The notes under the pieces are model-generated. The model saw only the letters and a program-made list of their open reading frames with translations, was not told the origin of the DNA and ran no database searches. A program made the position numbers and the translations under genes. Shown in pieces: positions 22,062 through 33,932 of a stretch of DNA of 64,000 nt (positions are counted from its first letter, which is position 1; every line of letters starts with the position of its first letter). Source of the stretch: Nematopogon swammerdamellus (Eukaryota > Arthropoda > Insecta > Lepidoptera > Adelidae); NCBI GenBank assembly GCA_946902875.1, contig OX336345.1, positions 14,849,395-14,913,394 of the forward strand, written 5' to 3'.

Positions 22062-23055
22062 AGTATTACTTTAAATCCATTCAAACATGAAAGTGTTCAG
22101 TCGTATGAAAATACCTAGAGCTTCTGTTGACATCCGCTTGCTTGCCAGAGATCACCGCCGCACCGCCGCCTCCTCCGCCGCAGCCCCGCCTCCGCCGCGC
22201 CGCACCGCCGCGCCGCACCGCCGCGCCCATGGTCGGCAGAGTGCGGGACACCGCGCCCTGTGCTAAATATAGCGCAGCCTGTATCATTCACGTGTAATTT
22301 GCTCTCGATCTTGACTTTGGCCAGAGAGGTTAGACAGTTTGACGTGGCACCTCAGTCTGAATCAGCATTCAGCATAATCCACTTTTTGGATTGTTACTGC
22401 GTGTGAATCACTTGTGCCCAGTTTTTATATGTAGTTATATAGTTATATATAATTTACTCAAATTATTCTTTTTTGTTATGAAAATATGTACCTAATTCTT
22501 TAAGCAAAAACTTAAACAAAAAACGTAAGATGAACCTGGACTGACTTTTAAATGTTTAGTATCTACCGAAAGGGCACTAACATGGAAACAAGGAAACCCT
22601 GTTAGTACATGGTAACAAACGTGTAAACTGAACTGTATCCATAAGATTTATTTTTGAAATGGACCGGCAGCTTCAAAACAATAGTGTAAATAAAAGAGGA
22701 ACATTTGCCCAAGTCGACAGATAACTACTCTTTTGAAAAGTGATTTTATTTATTTATTTATTTATTATATGATGGATGATACATTAGTGACTTGAAATTA
22801 ACGACTAAGAAATTAGCATCTGTTAACTGAATGTTATCTATTGCCATCATGTCAGGGCTCACGCACTCTATGTACTTGCGCGCGATAACTACCTACCGCC
22901 GACCGGACCGCCGGCGATCCATAATTCATTGGGCTGCCGACAGCCGCGTGGAGCTAACCTACTACGTGAAAGCGCGCTCACGCTACTGCTTCGTAAACGG
23001 TCGTACCTACCTATATCCAAAGAGTTTCTTTGCCTATGTCTTAATTCAAGTTGAC
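22062..23055. other. Intron 1 sequence with GC-rich simple block
   Basis: At 22147-22232 there is a CCG/GCC-rich block (multiple 'gccgcaccgccgc' units) coding for nothing recognisable. The remainder is AT-rich, with 'atttatttatttatttatt' at about 22745. The last 160 bp before 23056 turn GC-rich, like the leader of the first THAP exon. Confidence 0.5.
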
Positions 23056-23168
23056 ATGGCTTCTGTTAATAGTGGCAGTGGCAATTTATGTGCAGTAGAT
23101 GGATGTAAATCCAGCAAGAGGAGAGATAAAAATCTCTCTTTTTTCCATTTACCTGCTGATGAAGAAAT
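23056..23168 (+). CDS. Second THAP zinc-finger domain, first exon
   Basis: ATG at 23056 begins MASVNSGSGNLCAVDGCKSS and continues KRRDKNLSFFHLPADEE, then a donor GTGAGTAT. The C-x4-C pair followed by a basic run and 'FFHLP' is a good match to the first half of a THAP domain (usually C-x2-4-C ... FHRFP). The exon ends in phase 2, as does the THAP exon at 18284-18363, suggesting the same ancestral intron position. No second exon with W / C-x2-H was found downstream. No TIRs are obvious around it. It could be a host THAP gene nested in MFSD8 intron 1 or the remnant of a THAP-bearing transposon. Confidence 0.62.
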
Positions 23169-23207
23169 GTGAGTATATTGTTTTTGTTGAGCAATAATTA
23201 CCTATTC

Positions 23208-23415
23208 TAAAAAACCGGACAAGTGCGAGTCGGACTCGCACACGAAGGGTTCCGTACCACCGTACAAGATTTAACACTATGTAGGTACTTTATTTTTTAT
23301 ATTTTTACTATTTCTTGTTATAGCGGTAATAGCAATACAGCCCGCTGACAGACGGACGGACGGCGGGGCTTAGTAATATGGTCCCGTGGCACCCTTTGGT
23401 ACGGAACAATAAAAA
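23208..23415 (+). mobile_element. Lepidopteran 'aaccggccaagtgcgagtcg' element
   Basis: Near-complete short copy: starts 'aaaaaccggacaagtgcgag' + 'tcggactcgcacacgaaggg' and ends 'cagacggacggacggcgggg ... cctttggtacggaac'. It lies 40 bp after the donor of the second THAP exon, i.e. at the start of its putative intron. Confidence 0.75.
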
Positions 23416-23627
23416 TGGTAGGTAGATAGGTATTTTGGTTTATGTTGTGTTTCGCTTGAGTTTCAGTATGTTCGATATATCTGGCTGTTTGTCTATCACA
23501 GTCACTTTACGATTTGTGTGCATACAGCTGACATTTTCTGGTTGTTAAGGCAATTTTAAGACTACGTACGACGCAACAGAACGGAAAACAACGTCCGCGA
23601 AGATGGGGGTCGTCATTTGAAAATGGA

Positions 23628-24114
23628 GGGGGGGGGGGGAGGTGTATTTATTTATTTGGTTTTCTACAAGTAGGACACAACCTAACATAAAATAACACAG
23701 GTTTGCAGATTATTGTAACGTGACGTAGGAGGACAGTCTGGCCAAAACTGACGTCATTCTTACAAATACGAATAATCCCAAAATATGACATATTAATTCT
23801 AGCTGTGCACGCGCGGCGCGCGACACTTTAAAGAAACCTAGCGGCATGTGCTAGCGGCGCGTAGCGGTAGGCGGTTCGCTTGTCGGCTTCCTTTGACTAT
23901 TTTGTCGGTGCGCCGCCGCAACACGCCGCCGCTCAGTGTAATACCGACACGTGCGGTCCGCGCTTTCATCTGCTTTATAGCAAACGTCGGCTTCCTTTGA
24001 CTCTTTTTGTTGGTAAGACGACGCCGCAAGGCGCGCGCTGATCCAGTCAGCTCAGCGTCGTCAGCGGTTGGCAGACAGCTGACATATAGAGGGGGGGGGG
24101 GGGGGGGGGGGGGG
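23628..24114. repeat. Two poly-G tracts (12 and 24 nt)
   Basis: G runs at 23628-23639 and 24091-24114. Between them, 23820-24060 is GC-rich, with two related blocks ('gtcggcttcctttgactatt' at 23881 and 'gtcggcttcctttgactctt' at 23987) forming a diverged ~105-bp direct duplication. The apparent long - strand frame across 23838-24494 is open because of the G tract (a proline run) and is not considered a gene. Confidence 0.7.
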
Positions 24115-24589
24115 TTCACTGAAATCGATTGCCTACGGCAATAAGTCCGCCTTCTGCCAAGCAGAAAGGTGTATGTAAAGGTCGACTGGAAGTAATTGCC
24201 GCCGGCAATAAGTCCGGCTTCGCTTGGCAGATGTATTTTTAATCTATACCGAATAAAATCGGTTAGATAAGCATGCGTACAGGTAACAATAATAACATAC
24301 AGGGGTAGTAGGTAGGTAGGATTACCTGAAGTATTTTCGGGCTGAACTAATTTCTTCCTATAATATATTTTAACGAGGGCGAAGCCGCGGGCTAAAACTA
24401 GTAGTAGCCTATATGTTAAACAAAAAAAAAATTGGTACCTATCTAACAGTAAAAAAACATTTTTAAATCTGTGCTGCAGCTCGCGAACAAACATTCACAC
24501 ATATTTCCTCTTTACAATATAATAATATTAAAGATTGTGTAATGCATTGATATTTTTATCGAAAGTAGCAGCCCTAACATCACCGAATT

Positions 24590-24780
24590 TGCTTCAAGGC
24601 CCCGCGTCCGCGCGCAGCTGCAAAGCAATAATCACTTTACGCTCTTTCGTTTAGGTACATTTTCGCACGCAGCGACTGGCGTCGTAAAAGTTTAGGCTAT
24701 TAAAGCCGAAGGTACGTAACTTTTTCTATGGAGAGATTCATCTGTTACGAAGTAACTATTTAGTAATCTGTGATCATGTG
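24590..24780 (-). mobile_element. Dispersed element (reverse copy of 56200-56390)
   Basis: On the - strand this reads 'cacagattactaaatagtta', 'cttcgtaacagatgaatctctccatagaaaa' and then directly 'gttacgtaccttcggcttta', ending with 'cagctgcgcgcgg'. It is the uninterrupted form of the sequence that the gypsy element disrupts at 51337, and so shows what the target looked like. A fragment is also at 27745-27775. Confidence 0.7.
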
Positions 24781-24875
24781 TGAAAAGATAAGTTATATTT
24801 TGTTTACGAAGAACTTTGTCTATAGATAAATTATAGATAATAACAACTTTGTCTGTTAGCAAAGAAAATAATCGT

Positions 24876-25312
24876 AAAAAAAAACCAGCCAATTCGAGTC
24901 AGACTCGCGCACCGAGAGTTCCGTACAACAACACATTATATTTTTTGTCTTATGTATTTACCAAAAACAATTATGTTTTCTTTCATTCAGCGTGATTTTT
25001 GCTATTAGTGTTTTTATTTTACAGTTTGCACTATAATCACACCAAGTTTGACGCTATACGCGTATTACTTTTTTACGACGAAAAATATGTATCTTGTATG
25101 GGGACGGGACTCGGGCGGGACCCCCTAAATTGTTTACTTTTTTTTTGTTATTTGTTAGGATATCCGCCATAATAACAAATATTTTGTGAAAATTTCAACC
25201 AGCTATGTTACTATACCTACGGCTTAAAAGATATAAGCTCGTTAAAGGTAGGACAGACGGACAGACAGACGGCGGCGTAGGCTTAGTAATGAGTCCCGTA
25301 CGGAACCCGTGC
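24876..25312 (+). mobile_element. Lepidopteran 'aaccggccaagtgcgagtcg' element, long copy
   Basis: Begins 'aaaaaccagccaattcgagt' + 'cagactcgcgcaccgagagt', includes 'ttgttaggatatccgccata' and 'ttgtgaaaatttcaaccagc', and ends 'gacagacagacggcggcgta ... tcccgtacggaaccc'. The longest copy in the window. From 25313 to 26145 only AT-rich DNA, with a 'cgactgcacgaagcaaaaaggagggtta' fragment at about 25879. Confidence 0.75.
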
Positions 25313-26145
25313 ACCGTGCATGAATTATGCATGATTTAGGTTACATTTTTTTTAAATTTTTATTTAAATAATTTAAAGCAAAATACTAAACTTTTTTATT
25401 ATAAAATTTTCTTGCCAATAAATTTTCAACACACCGGATTATAATGTTATTTATCTTTAAATTTCAATATTTGCTCTACTCTGAACTCTGCTAGAAAGCG
25501 CGAAATGTTTTAATATTACATAGTGATTTTCATAAATAATTTATTATTTTAATTGGTAATATAGTAATATTAAAGTGTTTTATTTACATTTTAGGCATTC
25601 TGCTGCCCCTTAAACTAGCCCATAGGCTGTACTATAAGGGGCAGTGCTTCCATTCTTACAACTAAACTAAACTTAACTTTAGCTTGTAGTATATTATGTA
25701 ATATATGGGTAATGTTTAGTTAGCTGAATATAATTTCATGCCAACAAACAAAATTATACAGAAACAAGCACCGAACCTACACTTACTCGTCGTGTAATCA
25801 AATCATACCTTTGAATGATGTGACGATCGACCTCAACCTGGTAAGTAGGCAATGCAGAAAGTACCTACTTTTTACCCGACTGCACGAAGCAAAAAGGAGG
25901 GTTATGTTTTTCGAGTGTAATGTGTGTACGAGTAGGATAATATGATGTGTCGTTGGATTCGTCTCGCTTTGTAGTGTCAAATGTTTTCACATTCAAGAAT
26001 TCAAAATAGCGGCCGTTAGGCACCATATTTTCCAACTTTCAAAATCGTTTTTCTTCAAACAAAAAGTTATTTAAAAAATATAGGTACCACACTTAATGGT
26101 TTGGAGCTAAAATTAATTAAATAAAAACTAAATAAAGCAATTAAA

Positions 26146-26300
26146 AACCCGACTGCTAATCACATTAAGGAAAAAAGTAAGTACCTATATAAGTAGAAAA
26201 TGCTGTAGTCGGGCGTGTAGTTGGATTCAAATAGACAGATAGGCCGACTACAGCATTTTCTGCTGATCTTTCCTTGTTTCCTTCATTTTATAGCAGTCGC
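26146..26300. mobile_element. Hairpin MITE (relative at 56705-56880)
   Basis: 'agaaaatgctgtagtcgg' (26197) pairs with 'ccgactacagcattttct' (26243), and outer parts 'cccgactgctaatcacatta...ggaaa' pair loosely with 'tttccttgtttcc...tagcagtcg'. The same arrangement, diverged, is at 56705-56880. Region 26301-27927 is AT-rich with one GC-rich patch at 26672-26720 and no recognisable exon. Confidence 0.7.
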
Positions 26301-27927
26301 ATTTTATAATTTTTTAATTTAATATTTAAATACGTACATCGGTTGAACAGGTTATTGATTCAATACTTGAATTCTAACCAATCTTACATTATTAACTAAT
26401 TTACAATCCTCTGATTGGACCACTGCCGACATTAAGTAGGTACACAATTTACATAGAACAAATACGAAGAGTCTAGGAATTTTTAGCCATCTTTTTTGAC
26501 AGATGTTATCACCAGAATCGTAAAACAAGCAAGCGATAATTAGCTAGAATAGTTTTAGCACGTATTCGTAGGTGCCCGTGCACACTTATTTCAATTAAAC
26601 GAATGAACGTCCACCTTGCCTTGACACGTGTGGGAGAAACGTAATGAAATTATTCAAGGAGAGTCATTCACACCGCGCCGCCCCGCGCCGGGCGGCGCGC
26701 CGGTACCGGGGGCGCACGCTGCACGCCACGCGTTTCTATACCTATTTAAAACTCAGCCAGCAGACTATCATTCATAGCAACTGGCAAAGATTGCAATTGG
26801 CATGCACGATCCATGCACGTAATGCTGTATTTACTTACATAAGTACTTCATTCTAATGTCATTATTACACTTACACGTACCTACCTACTTATGTAAAGAG
26901 AAATTGAGTTGAAATTTTGCGTATATTTTCTATATGGAGTTACTTATATCCAATAAACATTTTTAAAGCAACGTAAATGCTTAGTAATTATGTCGTCGGC
27001 AAATGCGAAAGTTTGTTTAGTTAGTAGGCACCAACAAAATATTATATGATTTTTTTCGCCATGCCTCATTATAATAAAGAGAAAGCCACGTCCATGCTAT
27101 TTCTATCCAAATCAAAGCGACGTTATTGTCACACTAACGTAATTTTTGGGTTATGGCGCGCTTTTTGAATTTTGACTTCGATATCTTGACAAGGTGTTAT
27201 TTCAATTGTTATTTTATTAAAAACAATTTTTCACAATAGAATACTTAAAACTTAATGAAAAATTGTTCAGGTAATTTTTAATTTTAACTAGTTTTTTTTA
27301 TCAATCACCGAAATCCCTTTCTTGCTCGTTACTATGTCGTAGGCTCAAAGATTTGTATGAATAAGTTTGAAAATATTGTATTTTACACTTTAATTTGGTG
27401 TATTTTATTAATTCGGACACCCAATTCTATAGCATTATGTTGTTTTATAATAATAAATACCTAGGAATCAAGATACTTACTTGCTCGCTAGGCTCAAATA
27501 ACGTATTGTTTCTATAATGTTAACAACAAAAATTGTTTATGTGGACATTACAATCATCACAATTATTATGAATTTCGTGAAATAACATTACAGATTTCTG
27601 TCAATTCTCGAAATGTAGGTACTTATCTCAAGAAATCTAATATGAAATTGTTTAAAGTTATTTTTGATCCTGCAACAGTCGATATTTAGAGATGACCTCG
27701 GAGACGACACCTATATATACACGCACGTGGCGGTTAATGCCAGAGCGAAGTAACTATTAAATTTAATAATCTGTGGCCAGAGTTCCATGTTCGATTCATG
27801 AGTTGGGAGTCTGAAACAATTTTTCTCTTAAGTTTATGGTTTACACATTATACCTAAAATACTATTTAAAACAAATTAACATAAGTACCTCTGTAATTCT
27901 ATTAAAACGGTTATTTTATCATTTCAG

Positions 27928-28171
27928 CTAGACCCATCAGCAGGCAAGGAGTTCATGGGACTGGTGGTGGGGGCAAATCCGCTGGGACAAATGCTCTTCT
28001 CCCCTGCAGTGGGATGGTGGGCCAACCGCGCCGGGTCCATCCGGGCCCCACTTCTCACTACACTGGCTCTGTTCATCATTGCCAGCGGCACTTATTCCTC
28101 ATTACACCTCTTTGACTCCTACACCAAGTACTGGATGCTGTGGGCTCGATTTCTGGTCGGCGTTAGTTCAG
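27928..28171 (+). CDS. MFSD8: MFSD8/CLN7-like, coding exon 2
   Basis: The acceptor 'ttatcatttcag' is followed by LDPSAGKEFMG, which continues the lumenal loop after TM1. TM2 is GLVVGANPLGQMLFSPAVGW, with the cytosolic NRAGSIR turn in the place of the MFS loop 2-3 signature; TM3 is LLTTLALFIIASGTYSSL, and the exon ends within TM4 (YWMLWARFLVGVSS). The pattern G-x4-LGQM-x2-SPxxGxWxNR is characteristic of MFSD8. The donor is CAG|GTAACG at 28171/28172, leaving one base (phase 1), which pairs with the two-base start of exon 3 to encode Ala in SSANIA. No stops or frameshifts; 81 codons plus one base. Confidence 0.92.
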
Positions 28172-28440
28172 GTAACGTCTGACTGATTTTTATCGTTGTA
28201 CATTGCATACATTTTACCTTGTAACTGATGGATGAGACAGAAATTACCCGAGTTAGGAAGTGTGATAGAGATATAAGACTATTAAGTAATCTGTGATATA
28301 GGTATATAAATATATTTGTAAATTGGTCTGTTCATTTTTAAGATCTCGTCGCAAAATGCGAAAAAGGGATTTATGGTTTCATAAAATACAGTTTGCTAGC
28401 TTGTTCTTCTTTTTAGTTAGGTTTTTGTTTTATTTTTTAA

Positions 28441-29570
28441 CTAGCTTTTGCCCGCGGTTTCGCTCGCTGTAGAGTCGATTTAACAGCAAATCCAATTTAA
28501 ACTCCGATATGATAATAAACGACCATTTCTCTTAAATTCTCTCTCCCTTCCTCCCTCCCTCACTAAAAAATCCTAAGCCTTCTAGTTCTCACAGAAAACG
28601 GGATGGTACGGAACCCTCTTGACGCGAGATCGACTCGAACACGACCACTTAAAAAAAAATTATGTTACCATGGGATATACACTTAATTTACAGGAAAACG
28701 TAAACAAAAATCCTAAGCCTTCTAGTTCTCACAGAAAACGTGATGGTACGGAAAGCTCTTTGCGCGACCTCGACTCGAACTTGACCACTTTAAAAAATAT
28801 TTGTTACCATGGGATATACACTTAATTTACAGGAAAACCTAAACAAAAATCCTAATCCTTTTAGTTCTCACAGAAAACGTGATGGTATGGAACTCCCTCT
28901 TCACGCGAACTCGACTCGAACTGACCACTTTTTTATTTTATTTAATGCTTCCATGGGATATACACTTAATTTATAGGAAAAAGTAAACGAAAATCCTAAT
29001 CGTTCTATCTCACAGAAAACGGAATGGTACGGAACCCTCTTTACGCGAGCTAGACTCGAACTTGACCGCTTTTTTAAAATTATGTTACCATGGGATATAC
29101 ACTTAATTTACACGAAAACGTAAACGAAAATCCCAATCCTTCTATACAGAAAACGGGATGGTACGGAACCCTCTTTACGCGAGTTCGACTGGAACTTGAC
29201 CACTTTTTTATATAAATTATATTACTCCGGGATATACACTATATACGAACTTTCGTCAAAATCCATCCAGCCGTTCAGGCGTGAAAAAGGAACAAACAAA
29301 CAAACAAAATTAAATATACCTACCTACTTTCACATTTATGATATTACTAGCTGTGCCCGCGGCTCCGCCCGCTCTCATATTTCACTTCAATGCTAACCTC
29401 ATAAGTAGCCTATAGTTGATGGGAAGAAAGAATCAAGCTATCCGTAGAATTTTTTTTAATTTATCAGTGGTTCTCGAGTTATAAGCGGACAGACAGACAT
29501 ACATACATACACTCAGACAGAAAGCAGACGTTGGATTTTATTATAGGTAAGGAAGGATTAATTATACAGG
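28441..29570 (+). repeat. Composite repeat with five ~140-bp tandem units (intron 2)
   Basis: Starts 'aactagcttttgcccgcggt' (a common lepidopteran element start, also at 30707) and then holds five tandem units beginning 'tcctaagccttctag' at 28571, 28711, 28850, 28994 and 29131, each with 'gatggtacggaaccctcttt' and 'ccatgggatatacacttaat'. It closes with 'ccgttcaggcgtgaaaaagg'. From 29349 a second element follows ('actagctgtgcccgcggctc ... acagaaagcagacgttggat'), repeated in reverse at 49765-49993. Region 29571-30706 is AT-rich, without a recognised gene. Confidence 0.75.
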
Positions 29571-30659
29571 ATGTTCGGTACATCGACCGACAAAAAATTT
29601 TTGTAGGTAAGTGGGGTCATTTGCAACGTGACCCATGATACCTTTTGTCAGATGTCACGTGGTATCGAGATACGATTTTTTTTCTTTATTTTTGAAAATT
29701 ACCAAAATCCCAGCTTTAAACCCTTGTAACTTTTTTGTTTATGATTGTATCAGCACGAAATTTTACGAGGTATCCTTGCTCTAGAAAAAATATTATTTTA
29801 TGAAGTTAATTCCATGAAAAGGTCTTATGACCTCCCAAAGTCCCGAGTACGAGTAAAAATATGACATAATCTTAATTTATTAATTCATTAAAAAAAAAAC
29901 TGACAGCAATTGATAGCCTCATTTTACGCCCTTTCCAACGGTATACCACATATACAAATAATTCACTATGTGGTCAAAATTATGGATAATTTAATAGGTA
30001 CCTATGTCGACTGCACCATTATTTGGTCCCTCAGCACAGCCACCCATGCTGTTTTTCATAAAACACCTAAGCTAATGCACTAAGTAGATTAGACCGTGGA
30101 CTTAAACATTGCACGATATACGCATTTCGTATAACATAGTAGGTACTTACCTACCTATGATTAATACATGATGAATGTATCGGCACTACATTAATACCTA
30201 CATAGTTTGATCACTGAACGGGCACATGCTGGCGATAGATAATAATAAAGTCATCTACGAGACCAATGTTATCTTTAGTTGAGACTTGAGGCGATGCGAC
30301 ACCAAATGTTTTCAATACATTGAAAATTGTAAGTGAGCGGAAAACTACTAGGTAGGTACGTTCTCGGGTACGTTTCAATTTTGTTACGCCTAAGTTTTTT
30401 AGCATAAATATCATTGCGCCTAGCCACTTGTCGACAAAGTTATTATTAGGTAGGTTTGCATTAATAAAGTAAAAGGGCACGTTAGTAGGTAAACTCAAAT
30501 GAAGGGCCTTGTACTTAGGCCCTGACCCAAATGAAATGAATCCAAACAGCTACTTAGAATAACAATGAGGATCCATCACTCAATCCATTACCGATCGTTC
30601 TGTCTAGTGTCTACGCAAATGAGTACAATCTACACCAAGTGTTCACGATGAAATCCTTT

Positions 30660-31020
30660 TTACCGACTTCAAAAAAGGAGGTTATTGTAACCTAACCTAA
30701 CCTAACTAGCTTTTGCCCGCGGCATCGCTCCCGGTAGACTCGGTTTAATAGCAAATCCGATGTAAACGCAATTATGATAATAAACGATCGCTTCTCTTAT
30801 TTATCTCTCTCTCACTCTGCCTCCCTCCCCCTCCCTTGCCCTCCCCCTCCCCCTCCTTCCCTCCCCCGCCTCCTCACCTTCCATCATCTCCCCTCTGTCC
30901 TTCTCTCCCCTTACCATACGGCACTACCATTCAACACTCAATTCCGTTCATACTCTACTTTCTTTGACACTGCTCAGCCCTATTGCTATTTAGTGATGGT
31001 CATCGATGGTGATGGTATAT
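30660..31020 (+). repeat. Second copy of the 'cttttgcccgcgg' element, with interstitial TAACC run
   Basis: 'accgacttcaaaaaaggagg' is followed by 'taacctaacctaacctaac', i.e. three to four TTAGG units on the other strand, then 'tagcttttgcccgcggcatc' and 'aaacgatcgcttctcttat' as in the copy at 28441. A pyrimidine-rich stretch (ccctccccctcc) runs 30815-30910. This copy lacks the 140-bp tandem units of its relative. A GC-rich block at 31110-31145 has no recognised coding. Confidence 0.6.
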
Positions 31021-31329
31021 ATTGCTTATAGTGAGCCTCAAGAACTACTCTTACAATAATTTTACAAGTGTTTGTTAAATTGTAGTTTTTGCCGGTTTTT
31101 TTTGTGTTTCACAGACCGCCGCGCCGCCGCGCCGCCCCGTCCGCGCCGCTGCGTTCTTTCAGTCTTTTTAAACTACATATTTTGAAATACCACGTGACAG
31201 GGTGGGACAGAATGACCCACCTCCCCCTGTGACCCAGCGTGGTATTTTGACAAATCACTCCCTCCCCCCAATAGATCACGTGCTATGGATCGGTGCGTTC
31301 ACAAATAACAATCCATAAAATGATTTCAG

Positions 31330-31638
31330 CGAACATAGCGGCTTCGCGCTCGTACTTGTCTGCGGCCACGCTGGTCTCGGAGCGCACCGGAGCCGTCTCG
31401 ATGGTGTCGCTGGCGCAGGTGCTCGGCTTCGTGGTGGGCCCCGCGCTGCAGGCCGCTGTCACCCCGCTCGGCCGCGAGGGCATCACGCTCGGCAGGTTCC
31501 GCCTGGATATGTACACGGCCGCCGGCTGGGTCAACGTCCTCCTGGGCCTGCTCAATTTCACACTGTTCCTGCCGTTCGCGTTCAAGGAGAGGAAGATAGC
31601 GGCCAAGGAGGCGATGGTCACGCAGGGCAAGAGAAGCG
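31330..31638 (+). CDS. MFSD8: MFSD8/CLN7-like, coding exon 3
   Basis: The acceptor 'aatgatttcag' precedes two bases that complete the Ala codon, then NIAASRSYLSAATLVSERTG, the MFSD8 counterpart of 'GNVAVVRSY...ERT'. TM5 lies in SLAQVLGFVVGPALQAAV, followed by a lumenal loop TPLGREGITLGRFRLDMYTA and TM6 WVNVLLGLLNFTLFLPFAF. The exon ends in the basic cytosolic central loop (KERKIAAKEAMVTQGKRSG) with a donor GCG|GTGAGT at 31638/31639, phase 1. It is GC-rich against AT-rich introns. The 3' end of the frame beyond the donor runs into intron and stops shortly after. Confidence 0.92.
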
Positions 31639-31789
31639 GTGAGTGCCGGCCGAGGTCATTTATTGGACGAATTTTCGAACAATGCCGAATTAACTAAGCC
31701 TTAGTTGTGTAGATGTAGTGGAGTAGATGAATGAGAACTCTGCTAGCCTTAGTTACTAAGGTTAGTAGAGTTCTCATTAATCCACTCCA

Positions 31790-31875
31790 TCTCATGGATG
31801 GATGAGAAGAGCGGAAGACCGCGTGTGGTGACGTGCCTTGGGAGAGCTTTATGTCCAGCGGTAGACCGATACGGG
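31790..31875 (+). mobile_element. LINE 3' tail fragment
   Basis: 'gcggaagaccgcgtgtggtg' then 'tgccttgggagagctttatg' and 'gaccgatacgggctgatgat' match the tail present in the 514-bp repeat at 51118-51205. Only the last 85 bp of that LINE remain, here in MFSD8 intron 3. Confidence 0.65.
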
Positions 31876-32266
31876 CTGATGATGATATAGAATTGAATAA
31901 GAATACACAAAGTTCACAGAAAAAGTGCCCTGGTAAATTTTGCTCTTGTAACTTTCATTTTTAATTCTCCTTGAGCATTTTAAGCGTTGCATGATGCAAA
32001 CAAGTGTTTACCTTTTGAGAAACGTTAAATACTGAATCATTTAATAATCTCGTAATTAGGGCATGTAATTTCGGAAGTATTGCCAATATGGGAAATGAAA
32101 CTATATTGAGATTTAAAAATATAGAAATTTCGATATTTCTGATATTTTCGATACTACCTATTCACAAAATAAAAAAATAATAAATAATAATAAAAAAACT
32201 TTACGTACACCTTAGCTTAGACCAAAATGTACACTAACTGACTACAACTTGTAAAACATTTTACAG

Positions 32267-32796
32267 AAAAAGAAGCCTGGAAGTCCATGAAGCCGGACTA
32301 CATCAGCAGCTGGACCATGATCTTCGCATTCTTCGTGCTGGTATTCAACTTCGTACTCCTCGAGACGCTCGCCACTTCCCTCACAATGGACCAGTTCGCT
32401 TGGAATAAGGAGCAGGCCCTCAAATACATGGGGATTTTGATGAGCGTAGGAGCAGTTTTAGCTTGCGTTACCTTCGCTTGCATCGGTCCGTTGAGTAAGC
32501 TATTTGAGGAGCGCTATCTGCTGCTTTGGGGAGGTTTCTTGTTCACAGGCTTAGGATCAGCCTTCTGTATACCGTGGGGACCGGATCCGCCGCTTCTGGC
32601 CGAGATCCCGGCGAACTTGACCAGGGGAGTGGATCCGCCGGTCGGATGCCCGTCAACACAGGACTGGTGTCGGTACACGCCTGCACTGACCCTCGCGCAG
32701 TTCCTCATAGCCTACACGTGCGTCTCGATTGGATACCCGCTTGGAGTCACGCTCATACAGACGATATTCTCGAAAATACTGGGACCTAGACCGCAG
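32267..32796 (+). CDS. MFSD8: MFSD8/CLN7-like, coding exon 4
   Basis: The acceptor 'acattttacag' gives EKEAWKSMKPDYISSW, the start of the C-terminal MFS half. Helices include MIFAFFVLVFNFVLLETLAT (TM7, with the ETLATSLTMDQF motif typical of the family), MGILMSVGAVLACVTFACI (TM8), YLLLWGGFLFTGLGSAFCI (TM9) and LAQFLIAYTCVSIGYPLGVT (TM10). Between TM9 and TM10 is a lumenal loop of about 40 residues with a glycosylation sequon (NLT, about residue 366) and a Cys pair in GCPSTQDWCRYTP (about 377 and 384), the same layout as human MFSD8. It ends SKILGPRPQ with a donor CAG|GTTAGT in phase 0. Confidence 0.93.
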
Positions 32797-33296
32797 GTTA
32801 GTCAACTGATGATGAATTAAAATCTAAGGGAGCATCTGCAAGTACTCGTATGTATGTTGCGAATTGCATAAAACATAATGTGATTCAACGACGATAATTA
32901 TAATTTGACAACATGACATGATATTTATAATTTGGTTTCCGCATACATTTTGGCTGATCAGGTATACATAACATCCAGTTTTGTCACAAAAAAATAATTA
33001 ATTTATAGATACAGGTTTTAGTTTTGTACATACGTATGTACAAAACTAATAAGTTGTTTATTACAGGTAAAAATAAAAAATACAGAAGACGTATTTTTAG
33101 AAATATTTCACAAACATTTATCAATAGGAAGTACGAGTAAAACTTGTCATAGCCTGCACGATTATATTCATGTACTCGTAATAAATAATAATGTAGAGTA
33201 GAGTCTACACATATATTTATCTAAAGGTTACATTGGCTGCTTCCAATGTGTTTAGGAAATGGTTTAAGTACTTAGCTGACCTTAAAAAGAAAAGGC

Positions 33297-33545
33297 TCAT
33301 GATAAAGGGCGACAGGATAGCCACCTTTCACCTTGCCAAGGAGTCATGCATGGTGGGTCTTCGTTCCTTACTTGCTGCTTGACAGTTATCTTCTCCGGAT
33401 ACTTTGCGAAACGTGGTGGTCTCGAACGTAGTGGTGGCACAACAGTGCTTTAATTTACCAGAGTTCATGCAGGCTGTACAACACCGATTACTCTGCTTAT
33501 TTCGATTGTCGGTAATACAGCGTGTAGTATGTATGTATATACTTA
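33297..33545. repeat. Dispersed repeat, copy 2 (partner at 780-1035)
   Basis: 'aaagggcgacaggatagcca' through 'gattactctgcttatttcga' and 'acagcgtgtagtatgtatgt' parallel the copy at 780-1035. Located in MFSD8 intron 4. Confidence 0.6.
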
Positions 33546-33932
33546 AGCCATTTTCCATAAAATCCTTTTAAACCAGTTGTTTGGAGATTAGTCTCACTCG
33601 CACGCAATGATATTAGGTATTATGTTAAAAAGGAGGTAGATAGGTTATACGAGCTGTTTGAAGTTAGTTGCGCACCAACTACGCACGCGTTCAGACGTGC
33701 GTCGTCCTTCCTAAGTAGTTATCAGTTATACCAACCGCCACATAACTTGAATTCCCTGCCTTAATAATTGCAATAACACTATTCCAGTCGGCGCATCACT
33801 TTATAGTTCTTTCTGTCAACGTTTCAAGTTCGTGCCGTGTGTGAGCACCGAATGTCGTATAGACAACGTATCTTTCTTAAAATATCATTGCTCGCACGTA
33901 TCAGTTAATGAGTGGAACGTTAACTCTTTCAG

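Noticed and set aside
22147..22232. GC-rich block as a coding exon
   Set aside because: Simple CCG/GCC repeats giving Ala/Gly/Arg runs in every frame; no conserved motif or splice phase match with MFSD8.
23838..24494. 218-codon open frame on the - strand
   Set aside because: It is held open by the 24-nt G tract (a proline run) and low-complexity GC-rich DNA; no domain, no splice context.
28571..29245. CRISPR-like array
   Set aside because: Repeats of ~140 bp with no uniform unique spacers, in a eukaryotic intron; ordinary tandem repeats.
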